Below the pieces are notes generated by a model. It was not told the DNA's origin. It made no database searches and saw nothing but the letters and a program-made list of their open reading frames with translations. A program made the translations under genes and the position numbers. From Hormiphora californensis (Eukaryota > Ctenophora > Tentaculata > Cydippida > Pleurobrachiidae), in the NCBI GenBank assembly GCA_020137815.1, contig CM035358.1, forward strand, positions 3,480,792-3,544,791: DNA of 64,000 nt. The letters are read 5' to 3'. The stretch's first letter is position 1; the number at the start of each line of letters is the position of its first letter. This document shows, one piece after another, positions 47,347-61,000 of the stretch.

Positions 47347-50300
47347 ATGCATCCCATCTTCATGGAAGACGATGTCGGGTCACCCTTCAGCATCCCTTCA
47401 CCACCATCTACATCGTCAAACTCAGAATCAACTTTTCAGTTCTCCGGCACACTTAAAGGTTACACCGCTTAACCACAAACAGTCATTGTAATCTTCTAAC
47501 TCCTCTCATCTACATGTTCAATATTATTTTTTATTAAGTTGTTTCGTTTTCACAGGACCAGGTCTTGATTGGTGTGTTGAATTTGAGTGTAGCTCCCATG
47601 GGGGCCTTGTTATTGAACCTCCAATTCAAATTGAGGGAAACACATCTACCGCCAACTGGTTTGGAAATCCCAAAATAACTCATGTAAGTGACAGTCAATC
47701 GGGTTTTTATAGTAAAGGGGTTTAGAAGAATTATGTGTATAATTCAAGTTTTTATGTTGTTTATGTTAATTGTTTTGTTCAAACCCTTCACGGTGCCCCT
47801 TAAGGACGTTCCACCTCGACCGAGTCCCCCAGCAAAACGAACGGTTGTGTGACCTAAAGGGGACCTCTGGGAACTACGGAGGACCGTGGGGGAAAAGATT
47901 TAAAAGTAGCCTAAAAAATTAAAACGATAGAAAGATAGCTATCGTTTTTTTCACTTTGAAAATACGACATTTCTTTAACAAAATCCTTGATCAGGAAGAT
48001 GCAAGTGTCTCCCACCTATTTTTTGACGTAGAATCGAATGCCGTTGAAGTCAAATCTCTAAAATGTTAGAAAAATGGTGAAAATCGCGTTTTTAGGTGTT
48101 TTTTGGTGAAAAAAGCGTTCAAACTGGTACTAGATGATGAGATAGAGTCCCAAAAGTATGACAAATCGCTTTTTTGGGACCTTTTCGCCCTAGAAGCAGA
48201 TTTTTATGAAAATCTGGTTCAGCGCCTATTCTCTGTATATAGCGATTGCGGCAAATGAATGTGAATAAACGTTTACCAAACCCACTTCATCATCATGTAT
48301 GGCTCTTGCATAGTCCAGTAGCCCAGAGATAGGTCATACATGATGCTAAAGTGGGTTTGGTCAACGTTTATTCACATTCATTTGCCGCAATCGCTATATT
48401 TTGGCTATTTCCACCTACTTCAGAGGCCTACCGAGAGGAAACGTATCATCCGACCGCCATGCAAATTTGTTTCTAGGACGGAAAAGACCCAAAACATCGA
48501 TTAGTTATATTTTTGGGCCACTATCTCATCATCTAGTACTGTTTTGGATGACTTTTCTTCAAAATTGGCTAAATTAGAGCAATATTCACCTTCTTTGAAA
48601 GTATACAGAGAATAGGCGCTGAACCAGATTTTCATAAAAATCTGCTTCTAGGGCGAAAAGGTCCCAAAAAAGCGATTTGTCATACTTTTGGGACTCTATC
48701 TCATCATCTAGTACCAGTTTGAACGCTTTTTTCACCAAAAAACACCTAAAAACGCGATTTTCACCATTTTTCTAACATTTTAGAGATTTGACTTCAACGG
48801 CATTCGATTCTACGTCAAAAAATAGGTGGGAGACACTTGCATCTTCCTGATCAAGGATTTTGTTAAAGAAATGTCGTATTTTCAAAGTGAAAAAAACGAT
48901 AGCTATCTTTCTATCGTTTTAATTTTTTAGGCTACTTTTAAATCTTTTCCCCCACGGTCCTCCGTAGTTCCCAGAGGTCCCCTTTAGGTCACACAACCGT
49001 TCGTTTTGCTGGGGGACTCGGTCGAGGTGGAACGTCCTTAAGGGGCACCGTGCCTTTTATAAGGAGGGTCCTGGGTCAAACAAGGCAAATGTCAACTAGA
49101 TTAGAATAATTTATTTTCTCTGTTGCAGGACAAATCTAAGTTCATGTGTAGCTCATGTTACCTCCTCCTGCTGCAAGCCTACACTCCGCCAGACGACGGT
49201 TAGTAAACACTAAACAGATCTAGATACATACCTTTTTACATATATCAGCTAGTCAGGCACACATTGCTGCTTTACAGCCAGGTTTTTCCTTGCTCGACCC
49301 CTCTCTCTCTCCGTTTTGAACAAAACAAGGTACTAACAACTAACAAGGTACTAACAACTAACAAGGTACTAACAACTAACAAGGTACTGACAACTAACAA
49401 GGTACTGACAACTAACAAATCTCCTTAGAGGACCTTCAGTATGGGTTTGAGGTTACCTTTGAGCTGGTGGTTCAGGCTGTGCTATCTGGGGAGGAGGAGA
49501 CGGTTAGAAAGTACCTAGCGAGTAAATCTCCTGTTAACAGGCGAACTGTAAGTGTACCACCACTGATACACAATCTGACGCAATATTGTACATTGTACAG
49601 GGTGTCCCACTGACATTGTACATTGAATGTACACTGAATGTATGTTTTAGGTATCTTGAGCATGATTCAGTAACAACTCGAGTTGTACATTCATACATCA
49701 ATCCTACAGATATTAAACGAAGTAGATGATGCTGGTCTCACCCTTCTACATTTCGCTGTTATAACTGGACGGTCAACTTCAATAGCCAAGTCAGTACCGG
49801 AATAATCGTCTATAAACTTCTCTTTTTGTCAGTATGTTTGTCCGTGTGTTCTCTATGTCAGTCAGTTCTGTTTCCCTCGTTTTTCTCACTGTATTTACAC
49901 CGTGTCCAGGTGTTTGGTAGAGGAGGGATGTAGAGTGGATCCCAAGGACCGATGTGGAGTGTCACCATTACATTGGGCATGTTACCATGGTGACAGCGAT
50001 GTTGTATCTCTCCTTCTTTCAAAGGATGCTAATGTGTTTACACGTGACGCCACAGGTAACAATACACGTTACAATCAGAACAATGTCGGGAGTCACTTTA
50101 TTATTTTTAGGAGAAGTGAGAACAGTAATGAAATACCCTCCCTACTTGTCTCATATAAGACCGGTCCTCTTCGCGTGGTGTACACTATGCAGCGTGTCTG
50201 ACAACTCCCTACACAGGTCGATTACCAGTCCACTACGCAGCACTCTCCTCGACTACTGGCCAACACTCTACCATTACCAAGCTCTCTGAACAGAAACAGT

Positions 50301-53300
50301 TCTCCGATACCCAGATAACAGACCTAACTGACTTCACACCTCTACAGTATGGACTTCTTGCACGGTCTTCAACACCCACTATTGAGGTGTTGTTAAACGC
50401 CACTAAGAAACTATCAACTAACAATGGTAAGGATTCATTAAATATTTAATTGGTTAATTAGTTAATTAATTAATCAGTATGAAGTCACATATTAACTTTA
50501 TAACTGGGAATTGGGTTCCCAGATAAACTAAATACAGTCAGACCCCGATTTAGTGGCAGGATTTCCCCCGATGTAGGAAATTAACATTATTTGACCCCGA
50601 TATAGTGGCACCCCGATTTATTGGCAGGATTCCCCCCCCCCCCCCCCCCCCGAGGATGCCACTAAATCGGGGTCCGAATGTATCGCCATCTTAATACCTG
50701 CAATATCCTTTCAGTTGAGAGCTCCTTAGCTGTCTACACTGGAGAACCAACGATTGTATCCCTCATATCCAGTCGGATACAATACCCCATGGACCCCCTA
50801 GTTACCATAGGCAACCACAGAGTGCGGTATATTTCCATAGCAACAGTTAGAAAAGCATTCCCCTTGAAGCAGATTTGTCTTGGTAAGCTCCTCTCAGCAC
50901 AGATTTCAAGTCATACTATTTACTAGCCAGTGACCACCCAACCTTTTAAACTCGTATATCCGAATAAACTTGACATGTGGGCTATAGCGATCCTACTATA
51001 TCTTACCAGTACCTCAGCCCTATACCCAGCCGGAGAATAGCTAAACATTGAGCTTGCTCAATGCGTGTGTGTGTGTTTACTCATACTATTTACCATTAAA
51101 ATGGCGACTTTTTGATGCTCAATCATCAAAATTCAAAACCTGAACTGCACATCCCCCCCCCCCTCACAGATGAAGATGTGACTGCAGATGACTGGCAGAA
51201 CCTGACTGTTGCTGAGCTGGCCTCTCAACTTAGTAAGTCTAGACATGGCCAGTGAGTACCAATAATAGTGAATCTTGTTCAGACTATCAATGATGAGATC
51301 TTGTTCAGGATTAAATAGGGAGGAAAATTAGAAAAATATCTGGCGAGGGCCGGGCTCGAACCGACAACCTCTGGGTTTCGCGTCCATTGCTCTACCTTCA
51401 AAAGGTAGAGCAATGGACGCGAAACCCAGAGGTTGTCGGTTCGAGCCCGGCCCTCGCCAGATATTTTTCTAATTTTCCTCCCTATTTAATCCTGAACAAG
51501 ATCTCATCATTGATATTTAACCAATCCATTCTTCCACAACCGTGATCTGCCCGCTGTATGTTTCCCCTTCACTGTTGTACAGTAGGGCGTGTATGTGTGA
51601 GAGAGAAAGTGAGATTAGCAGCCAGAGAAGATATTAAAAATCTTGTTCCGACTTGTTCAGACTATTTTGTTTCCGACAACAACACAAACGTCACAAGCAC
51701 AATCATACAGACCGATGATACACTGTTTGTCCTTAGAATTAGGGAGAATGCACTTTTAATTTCTGTTCAGATATGAATTCTGCGATAAAACAGTGGGATA
51801 AATTCATAAAGTCAGCCGACGAGAAAAACGTTGAACTGTTGAACAAGTTACTTGATCGTAAGTTTTTAGCCACTGTTCCATAATATAGTGGTAAAATATA
51901 TTTACTGAAAGATGAAATATAAACAGAAACATGTTTTGTTCTGCAGGGAAGGTCAAGTCAGCAGAATACCAGGGTCTGTCTCTCATTCACCTCGCTTCTC
52001 TATTTGGTGAGTTTCTACTGATCTAGATTACTTGACCTGAGCTCAGTTTTGTCGTGCTCGACCCTCTCTCACCCTCAAATATTGTAAAGGAGTTTTAGGA
52101 CTCAATTTCGGAGTTTCAGAATTGTATCTCTCTCTCTTCCCACAGGTAATGATACCTTGGTCTCGTTTTGTGTCTCTGGTCGTGGGGATCTCCTAAACAA
52201 GGCAGATACTAGGACACGGAGGACACCTCTAATATGGGCCGTCCTGGGCAACAATCCCTCAACGGTATACATACAACTAGTACTAGGGCATAGTTTTATA
52301 ATTACAGTCGGTCTCCGATCTCCAAAATCCTGATTTACCGGGATCGTAAATCCCCCCTCATTGATTTCGCTAAAAACAATTTCCCACTCATCCTGATGAA
52401 ACTCCTCCTACCCCAGGTGTCATTGCTTCTGGAAAGTGGCTGTGACGTAGTGAACAAAGATAAATACGAGAGATCGGCCATCTCATACTGTGTCATAAAC
52501 GGTTGGGACAACTTAACAAAGTGAGTCTATGTATCAGGAACTGACCGAATCAGGAAATACTGGTCCCTGATTGGCTGATAACCAGTCACGTGATCTAAAT
52601 AACGAGTTCTGATTGGTTGTTTACTTGTTTCGGTCGGTTCATGCTATGTATATAACCGAGCCGATGTGACACGGGCTTTGAATATTTCTATCTTTTCCGA
52701 AACCATGATAGTTGTCATGGAAACTTCTAAATTCTAATTCTAAATCGAAACGAGATCTAGTTTGGATTAGTTGAAGCTCTAACACTGTCGAGCACTTTCG
52801 CCAGCATCTCTTCACAGAGTAAATTCTAAATTCTAAACATCTCCCGCAGTTTGAGCTACTCTCTGGAGTTGATAACTGCATTTTGTGACAAGTTCCTCCC
52901 CCGTAACTCCATATATGCCGCCATTCTACACTGCTCAGGCAAGGTTTGTTCAAATCCAACTATAGAACTTAAAGTTGGTACCTCTGCTTTTCCAGCGCAA
53001 TGATAGATTAGAACACACAACATAAATACGGGTTTTTTATATCAAGGAATTAATTTAGAGTAATCACCTACATTAAGGGTACACCTGGCGTTTTTCATCA
53101 TCGAGTGCCCAACCAAATGACTTCACCAGGGTTTAGGGCATACAAAATGGACTTCAAATATGCAATTTTAGCCCTAAAGTCGAATTCATATTTTTGCTAC
53201 AGCCTAGTTTCAAAGTGGCGTTTTTTCAATTTTTGTTGAAATTTTTAACCTCAGGACCACTTTTTTTGAGATAGAAACATTAAATTCTTGGAATTTGAAG

Positions 53301-56300
53301 AGAATATAAAGGTGAATAAGCCCAAAGAAGGATTTTTGAAATGGAGCTTATTTCTGGCCATGAGAACGGTTTACTTTTTTGCTTCTTTGACACGCTGGCT
53401 GAGAATGTTCCCATGCTTCATTAGAGATGAAAATCTGGAAATAATTGTTCAAAACGATTATCTATGTGGCCCAAAAATTTTGGAACTTTCCCGCCAAAGA
53501 TGTGGTGTACAGAGCTTTTTTTGTGAAACCTGTCTTTTTGAATAAGAGGGAAATTCCCTGTATCTCAAAAACGGATGATCGTAGAGACCTGGGACTAAGC
53601 TTAATCGATTCAGAAGGTCCGATTTTGGGGGGGTCTTCTGAGAGACATTTTGCTCCTACTCCAACCGATTTTGCTGTAATTGCGAAAAAGGTATCAGCAA
53701 GTAAGGGGGAAATCAGCCCGATGCAGGCTACTGGAATAGAGTTGTTTCCTCTTTTCATAGAATTGGTTTTTTGCAATTACAGCAAAATCGGTTGGAGTAG
53801 GAGCAAAATGTCTCTCAGAAGACCCCCCCAAAATCGGACCTTCTGAATCGATTAAGCTTAGTCCCAGGTCTCTACGATCATCCGTTTTTGAGATACAGGG
53901 AATTTCCCTCTTATTCAAAAAGACAGGTTTCACAAAAAAAGCTCTGTACACCACATCTTTGGCGGGAAAGTTCCAAAATTTTTGGGCCACATAGATAATC
54001 GTTTTGAACAACTATTTCCAGATTTTCATCTCTAATGAAGCATGGGAACATTCTCAGCCAGCGTGTCAAAGAAGCAAAAAAGTAAACCGTTCTCATGGCC
54101 AGAAATAAGCTCCATTTCAAAAATCCTTCTTTGGGCTTATTCACCTTTATATTCTCTTCAAATTCCAAGAATTTAATGTTTCTATCTCAAAAAAAGTGGT
54201 CCTGAGGTTAAAAATTTCAACAAAAATTGAAAAAACGCCACTTTGAAAATAGGCTGTAGCAAAAATATGAATTCGACTTTAGGGCTAAAATTGCATATTT
54301 GAGGTCCATTTTGTATGGCCTAAACCCTGGTGAAGTCATTTGGTTGGGCACTCGATGATGAAAAACGCCAGGTGTACCCTTAATAAGTTATCATTATATT
54401 AACGCATATCATAATATTCACACATACAAAGAAGCGATTAGCGACCCAAAAGCCCTCTTCAAAAACTTGAATAGTCAAAATGTCACTTTGATATAAATCC
54501 CAGACAATTATCACGAATAACTGGCACGCTTTACCAGGGGCAGCACGGTTCCGTCCAATGTGTTCACTGCTCAATCACATATTATATCAAGCAATAACAG
54601 CTGGTAGCAGGAAGCCCATCCTGTGTAAAAAGACTTAGGACAATATTAGTTGGTAATAGGACATAAAACTGTATTTGTGAGCAGTTAATACTACTGTAAG
54701 GGTAACGCCCTCACCGAGTGACACGAAATGACGGTGGTGTTCGGATTATGATATCTGAGTAAGAAACGTGGTTAGTATTTCGGCTTGGTACGCACTGATC
54801 ACACACATGCAGGGGTATATCTGAGGGGTATTACACCTAGATACCGGGACCTATAACGGGGCTTATACCGGGGCATGTAACAGAAATTATAACGGGACAA
54901 ATAAACCCTATAGCCATGCCTGCTATTCTATCAGTTGGTTACGAAGTCACCCCTCGCGCGGAGGGATAATTTCATTACCAATTCTATCAGCAAGTTGGAA
55001 CATGCTCAACTGTTCAAACCTTTACGTACCGATTGCCTCTCTGTAAAAGGTGACATAACCATTAAAACTGATATAGTTAACGGTACTCCAATCTGGGCAT
55101 GCAGGGGGGAATTCAATCACCCCCAGTAGAACACCGTTGTGTTCAAGTATCATGGCATTCTGTCTCATTGTAATCTTCCATACAGTTTCATTCACTGGTT
55201 GTTTTGTCTTAAACAAGTGAAAATCGTTCTCATCGTCACAATTTATACTGAACCGATTATTGGCAAAAGTCCCGCCTGGGGGTATCTGGCTATATATGAG
55301 TATAAGATCGTTGGTCTCATAATCCTCTAAACTGCTCCATAGATCTATTCTAATCGACTTGAAGGAGCGTATCTCTACTGCTGCATTCTTGATTTCAATT
55401 GGTTGAGTTTCCAGGTCCCATGGAATTTTAGCATCTGTAATTACTGGCTGCCACCCTGAAACACATTTCTGTTGCACCCAAACTCTCCTCGCACTGCTCA
55501 GAACTTTTTATTATTTATTTTCTGATCAGATTGAGAATTTTGGGTGGGTTGGTAGGTGCTCAATATGATCATAGTGGCAATATCATAGAATAGAGGTAAG
55601 CCACGGCGTGCCCCAGAGTAGTTTAACATTTGTTTGAGTGACCACCTCCAATTCCGGTTGTAACTAGTCGGGAAGACCTCCCTGAAGGTCGTGGCGGAGC
55701 GGGAATAATCATGTAGACCCGCTGCGGCTTCAGAAAATTGAGAAAAAGATAGCTATATTTTTTTTCACTTTGAAAATAAGAAATTTTCACAGATACCGCC
55801 TTTTTCTACAAGATGTGGTTGTCCCCGACCTATTTTTGCACGTAGAATCGAATGCCGCTGGAGTCAAATCTTTAAAATGTAGGCAAAATGGAGAAAATCG
55901 CGTTTTTAGGTGTTTTTTGGTGAAAAAAGCGTCCAAACTGGTACTAGTTGATAAGATAGGGTCCCAAAAATATCACAAATCGATTTTTTGGGTCCTTTTC
56001 GCCCTAGAAGCAGAGTTTTATGATAATCCAGTACAACGCCTATTCTCCGCTTACTTTCAAAGAAAGTGAATATTGCTCTAATTTAGCCAATTTTGAAGAA
56101 AAGTCGTCCAAAACGATACTAGCTGACAGGATAGAGTCCCAATAACTTAAAAAATGTCATTTTTAGGCCTTTTCTACCCTAAAAACAAATTTGCTTGGCG
56201 ATAAGCCATCTCGGTAGGCCTCTGAAGTAAGTGGAAATAGCCATGATATAGCGATTGTGGCAAATGAATGTGAATAAACGCTTATCAAACCTACTTTAGC

Positions 56301-57983
56301 ATCATGTATGACCTATTTCTGGACTTCTGGACTATGCAAGAGCCACTCTTCAACTTCACAGTTTCAGAGATAGGACATACATGATGCTAAAGTAGGTTTG
56401 ATAAGCGTTTATTCACATTCATTTGCCACAATCGCTATATCATGGCTATTTCCACTTACTTCAGAGGCCTACCGAGATGGCTTATCGCCAAGCAAATTTG
56501 TTTTTAGGGTAGAAAAGGCCTAAAAATGACATTTTTTTAAGTTATTGGGACTCTATCCTGTCAGCTAGTATCGTTTTGGACGACTTTTCTTCAAAATTGG
56601 CTAAATTAGAGCAATATTCACTTTCTTTGAAAGCGAAGGGCGGAAAAATTAGGGCTTGACATTATATTATCAATGACGAATTGGTCACCTTTGATATAAT
56701 CCAGACCAACATCAGAATACTGCACGCTTACGGGTCAGATGGTATCCGCGTCCGTGTGTTGGAGAATTTCACTCATCACAAGTACATTAAAGCAAATACG
56801 TACAGGCCCTCTGTAAAAGGACAAATTATGTATAGGACGTACTGATTGTGAGATTAATACCCGTAGAACCCTGGTAACGAATGACGGTGTTGGAAATTTG
56901 AGTGGAGCGTGTTAGATTTCGTTTGTCGCTCAAACACACACCATCACTGCAGGGTATTGGGGATTCACTGTGGACAATAGTTTATCAAACAGATAGGAAA
57001 ACAACCATGTGTTTTACTTACAACACTCTGGAATATTTATACAATTCTTGCTTGGCATGCTCTTGTTCAACTTACAACCTCACTCTAAAAAGGTAATAAA
57101 AAACGATTGTTCTATTCGTTGGCATGATTAAACAGGAGTTTTTAACATACCAAAAATTCAGTGTGGGTGGGTAGATATTTGGCATTGCAATGCTCGAAAC
57201 TACCACAACCTACACAAATTGTCATTTGATTCGGTCACTTCACTAAGACATGGTTTTCTCATTGTAATTTTAAGTTTCATTCCCTGTTGTTGCTAAACAA
57301 GCTATAAATGTGTTCAGTCACAATTTATACTGAACCGATTAACAATCTAACTACATATATGAGTTCAATTGGCCAAATCAAATCTCAGAAGCTATTCTAC
57401 ACCTAAAACTTTCTTGCTATGCGCACTCTACTTTAAGTATATGGCATTCGTCCATGAATTTTCCATCGTTAATTCACTGGTGATGCTGAAACACATGTTC
57501 TGTTGCACCAACATTACTGACCGTTATCAAATACTTTTATATTATTGCTATATGATATAAATCTTTGGTCTGGTAGTGCTCAAATGATCCATAGGATATT
57601 CATAGAATGAGGTAGAAGGACCTAATCTCTGTCTACGCTGATATCTGATTATTGTATTTCCAGGTGGAATAGATTGAAATACTGTCCACACTGAACACAT
57701 TTGAACCAAACCTCCCGCATCGGTTAGACTGTATACTGATTACTGATCGGAAAGTTTTGGAGGGTTGTATTCAATAGACAGTGCATATCAGCTGAATAGG
57801 TAAGCATAATAATCTCCCTACCTGATAGATGAGTATTTCCCAGGTGAATTGAAATAGTCAGCAGCAAACAAACCAAACACCGCATATCGGTGATATGGGA
57901 ACTGAACTTGTGGGAACAGGTTTTTGCAGGGTTTATATTCGAGCCAGCTGTATAATGACTTGGAAATGGAAAAATAATTTTTG

Positions 57984-58036
<53 letters not shown>

Positions 58037-61000
58037 AGAGAAAGAGAAAGAGAAAGAGAAAGAGAAAGAGAAAGAGAAAGAGAGGGAGAGAAGGAGAGAG
58101 ACGGACACCTGTTATTGTTCCAAACCGCCCCTACCCCAGACAATGACTTATACCGTTAACTACTCGTGCCACTATCCTACCCAATCGGTGCACTATTAGG
58201 AAAAAATATTCACTAACGACTCAAACTACTTCATTGCTATATCTATACTCTCCACACCTGTCTCTAATTCTTTTTCCCTCAGGATGCCCAACTAGACTCA
58301 CCTAGCCGACCTGCTATTTTCAATTTTGGCTCAACAACCGCGGACGATGCCCTTTCTGTTGCAGTGAGGACGGCTAACGTTAAAATGGTGGCCCGACTTC
58401 TCCTGTACGGGGCGGCATCGCATATCACAGTATGCCCCCTAACCTACTATCCAGATTCTCAGTCTCAAGAGGTATTTTAGGAGTGATTGGTAAGAAGCCC
58501 GATTTCAGATTTAGCTTGCACATTCAGGGCAGTAGGTAAACGGAGAAATGTCACATCCAACACCGGCGGAAAATATCTCTGGATCCGATCAGAGTTTTTG
58601 TGTGTTTGGAGCGCGCGGTCGTGTTGATTTGGGGTATTGCGCGCGTTGGGTAGACCCGTGGGAAAAAAGCGTGGGAAAATTGAGACCGCTCACCCATTTT
58701 CAACACAAACTCCGCAGGTTTTTACCTGGATGGTACTGATGTTTGTGGCTGTGGGCTACAAATTCACACAGGATGACAAGGAGACAATTTCCAAGAAGAT
58801 GGGAGATTCAGCGGATATTTTCTCGCTGTACATGGACAGAGGTCTGGTGTGTCTGGAGGAGTCAGGAGATAACCTCAAGGTCCGCCTCTCAGACTAGATA
58901 TGTTAACCCTTCCCATGACTCCCTCGTTTTAATCAATATGAGATATATAAGACTTGTTTCTCCCCAAAACCCCCGCTCATTGCCCCCCCCCCCCCCCCCC
59001 TGATAATGCTCCCGCCACACCAGAGCTCTCTCTCCTTGATAATAATTAATCATTAATCCCCCACACTAGATTTCACCTCTGAAGATGGTTCTAGATCGTA
59101 ATGACAAGGGAGCCTACAAGGACGTAGTAAAGTTGATCATGATCGGAGAGGTTAAAGCTCACTTTAAAAAGGACATTCCGAGTCTGGGGGTCAACATAAA
59201 ACAGGTCAGTGACTGCTACTCAGGCTCATATAAACTGTGGTGAATGTGTGTGAATTGGAATGATGTTCGTTTGTGAATGATGTTCGTTCTTTTGTTTGGT
59301 CAGTTGACCACTCCGACTTCAAAATGAAACACATGATATAAGCTGGTAATTAATTCAGTTGCAATTAATGACACATATGGGCGTGTCGGCACTGCCCATC
59401 ACCGCACCTCACGGTTCCACAGGGGCACCCATCAGCGTTAGTTCCATTGCAGTCATCATCGTCCTTGGGGACATAGTCAGCATCGTTGTCATATCGGTTG
59501 GTCTTGGACATCTTGGGGACAGCTCCATGATCAAAGATCTGGCAGCCATGGTGCCCTCGTCGGGTGTAGAAGTATCCTTTCATGCCCCAGGGTCCCCAGG
59601 AGTTCTTAACAATCATGGCAGAGTGAGTATATCTGGGGAGGGGGAGGGTTGTTAGTGAGTGTATCTGGGGAGGGGGAGGGTTGTTAGTGGCAGAGTGAGT
59701 GTATCTGGGGAGGGGGAGGGTTGTTAGTGGCAGAGTGAGTGTATCTGGGGAGGGGGAGGGTTGTTAGTGGCAGAGTGTATCTTTGGGAGAGGAGGGTTGT
59801 TAGTGGCAGAGTGTATCTTGGGGAGAGGAGGGTTGTTAGTGGCAGAGTGAGTATATCTGGGGAGGGGGAGGGTTGTTAGTGGCAGAGTGAGTATATCTGG
59901 GAGGGGAGGGAGGGTTGTTAGTGAGTGTATCTGGGGGTTTTTAATGGGGGGAGTGGGGGTGTTAGTGGGACAGGGAGCTATTGGGATCAGAAGGAGAGTG
60001 GAACGGCTATGCCCATATATGGCATGTCACCATGACAACAACTCACCCAACAGCGGTGACGGCGTGGTTAGCGAAAGATTTGCAAGGTGTTATCAGCAAT
60101 GATTCCCTCGGTATACTTGAAGAAGTTATCGGTAACCTGTAGTTAAAATAGGGGCTGGTTTTCAGTTTCTCTCACACTTTGTTTTCATTTCAAGTGTCTT
60201 CAACAACTACTCAATCATCATCATTTTCCAACTAACCTCGTAGGCGACGGAGACGGCTCCCTGGTTCAGCATGGAGATCATGTTGCTCTCTCCCTTGGGG
60301 ATGAATCTAGCTCCAGTGATTTCAGCAGCGATCAGTCCGTTGTGCACGTTTCCGTAGTTGCAGCTAAGGGAGGAGGAAGGTGGTTTTAATGACTTAGAGA
60401 AGGAGTTATAGGATAGGAAACTACGGTACATTAGTGAATACGTTTGTGTTTTCTGGCTGGGCATTAGTGAATTATATATCTGGGGATTAGGACCCTCTCT
60501 CAGTTTCAATGACTCATTACCGGTCCCTCTCTCAGTTTCAATGACTTACTACTGGTCCCTCTCTCGGTAGGGGACGGCATCAGAGGTGGCGAGTCGGTGG
60601 TCCTTGGCAGAGTACTCCCAGGCCTGGTAGTACCAACCCCCCTGGCATCCGTCCCTTCCCCTCTCACTCTCGTAGGTACAGTCCAGATACTCCTGGTTTA
60701 GTGTGGGAATGGGTTAGTAATTAGTAACAGGTAATTAGTTAGTAATTAGTGTAATTAGGAGGGAGACGGAGTTGAGGTAATTGTAAAGATTTGATAGCAA
60801 GGGTTGAATATTTTGAAAAGTCGTACCTGCTCAGCGAAAGCCTTCCTCTTGTTGGTGGTGACAGCGTAGTTGGTCTCGACAGCTCCGACGGCAGAGAACG
60901 CCCAGCAAGATCCACAGCCTCCCTGGTTCTTGACTCCAGTTACCTTACCCTGCAGGGAGAGAGAGAGGAGTGCTGTTAGGGGGGGGGGGTGCTGTTAGGG

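Noticed and set aside
51290-51510. Functional tRNA gene
   Set aside because: Only the 3' half is present in each arm; the 5' acceptor strand, A box and a pairing anticodon stem are missing.
53288-54168. Paired open frames of 85-133 residues on opposite strands
   Set aside because: They are mirror images caused by the two arms of the TTAA hairpin; no protein family features and no splice context.
58548-59003. Frames starting near 58548 and 58743 as separate genes
   Set aside because: Only the part 58718-58879 is flanked by matching splice sites and is in phase with the ankyrin gene; the rest is intron.
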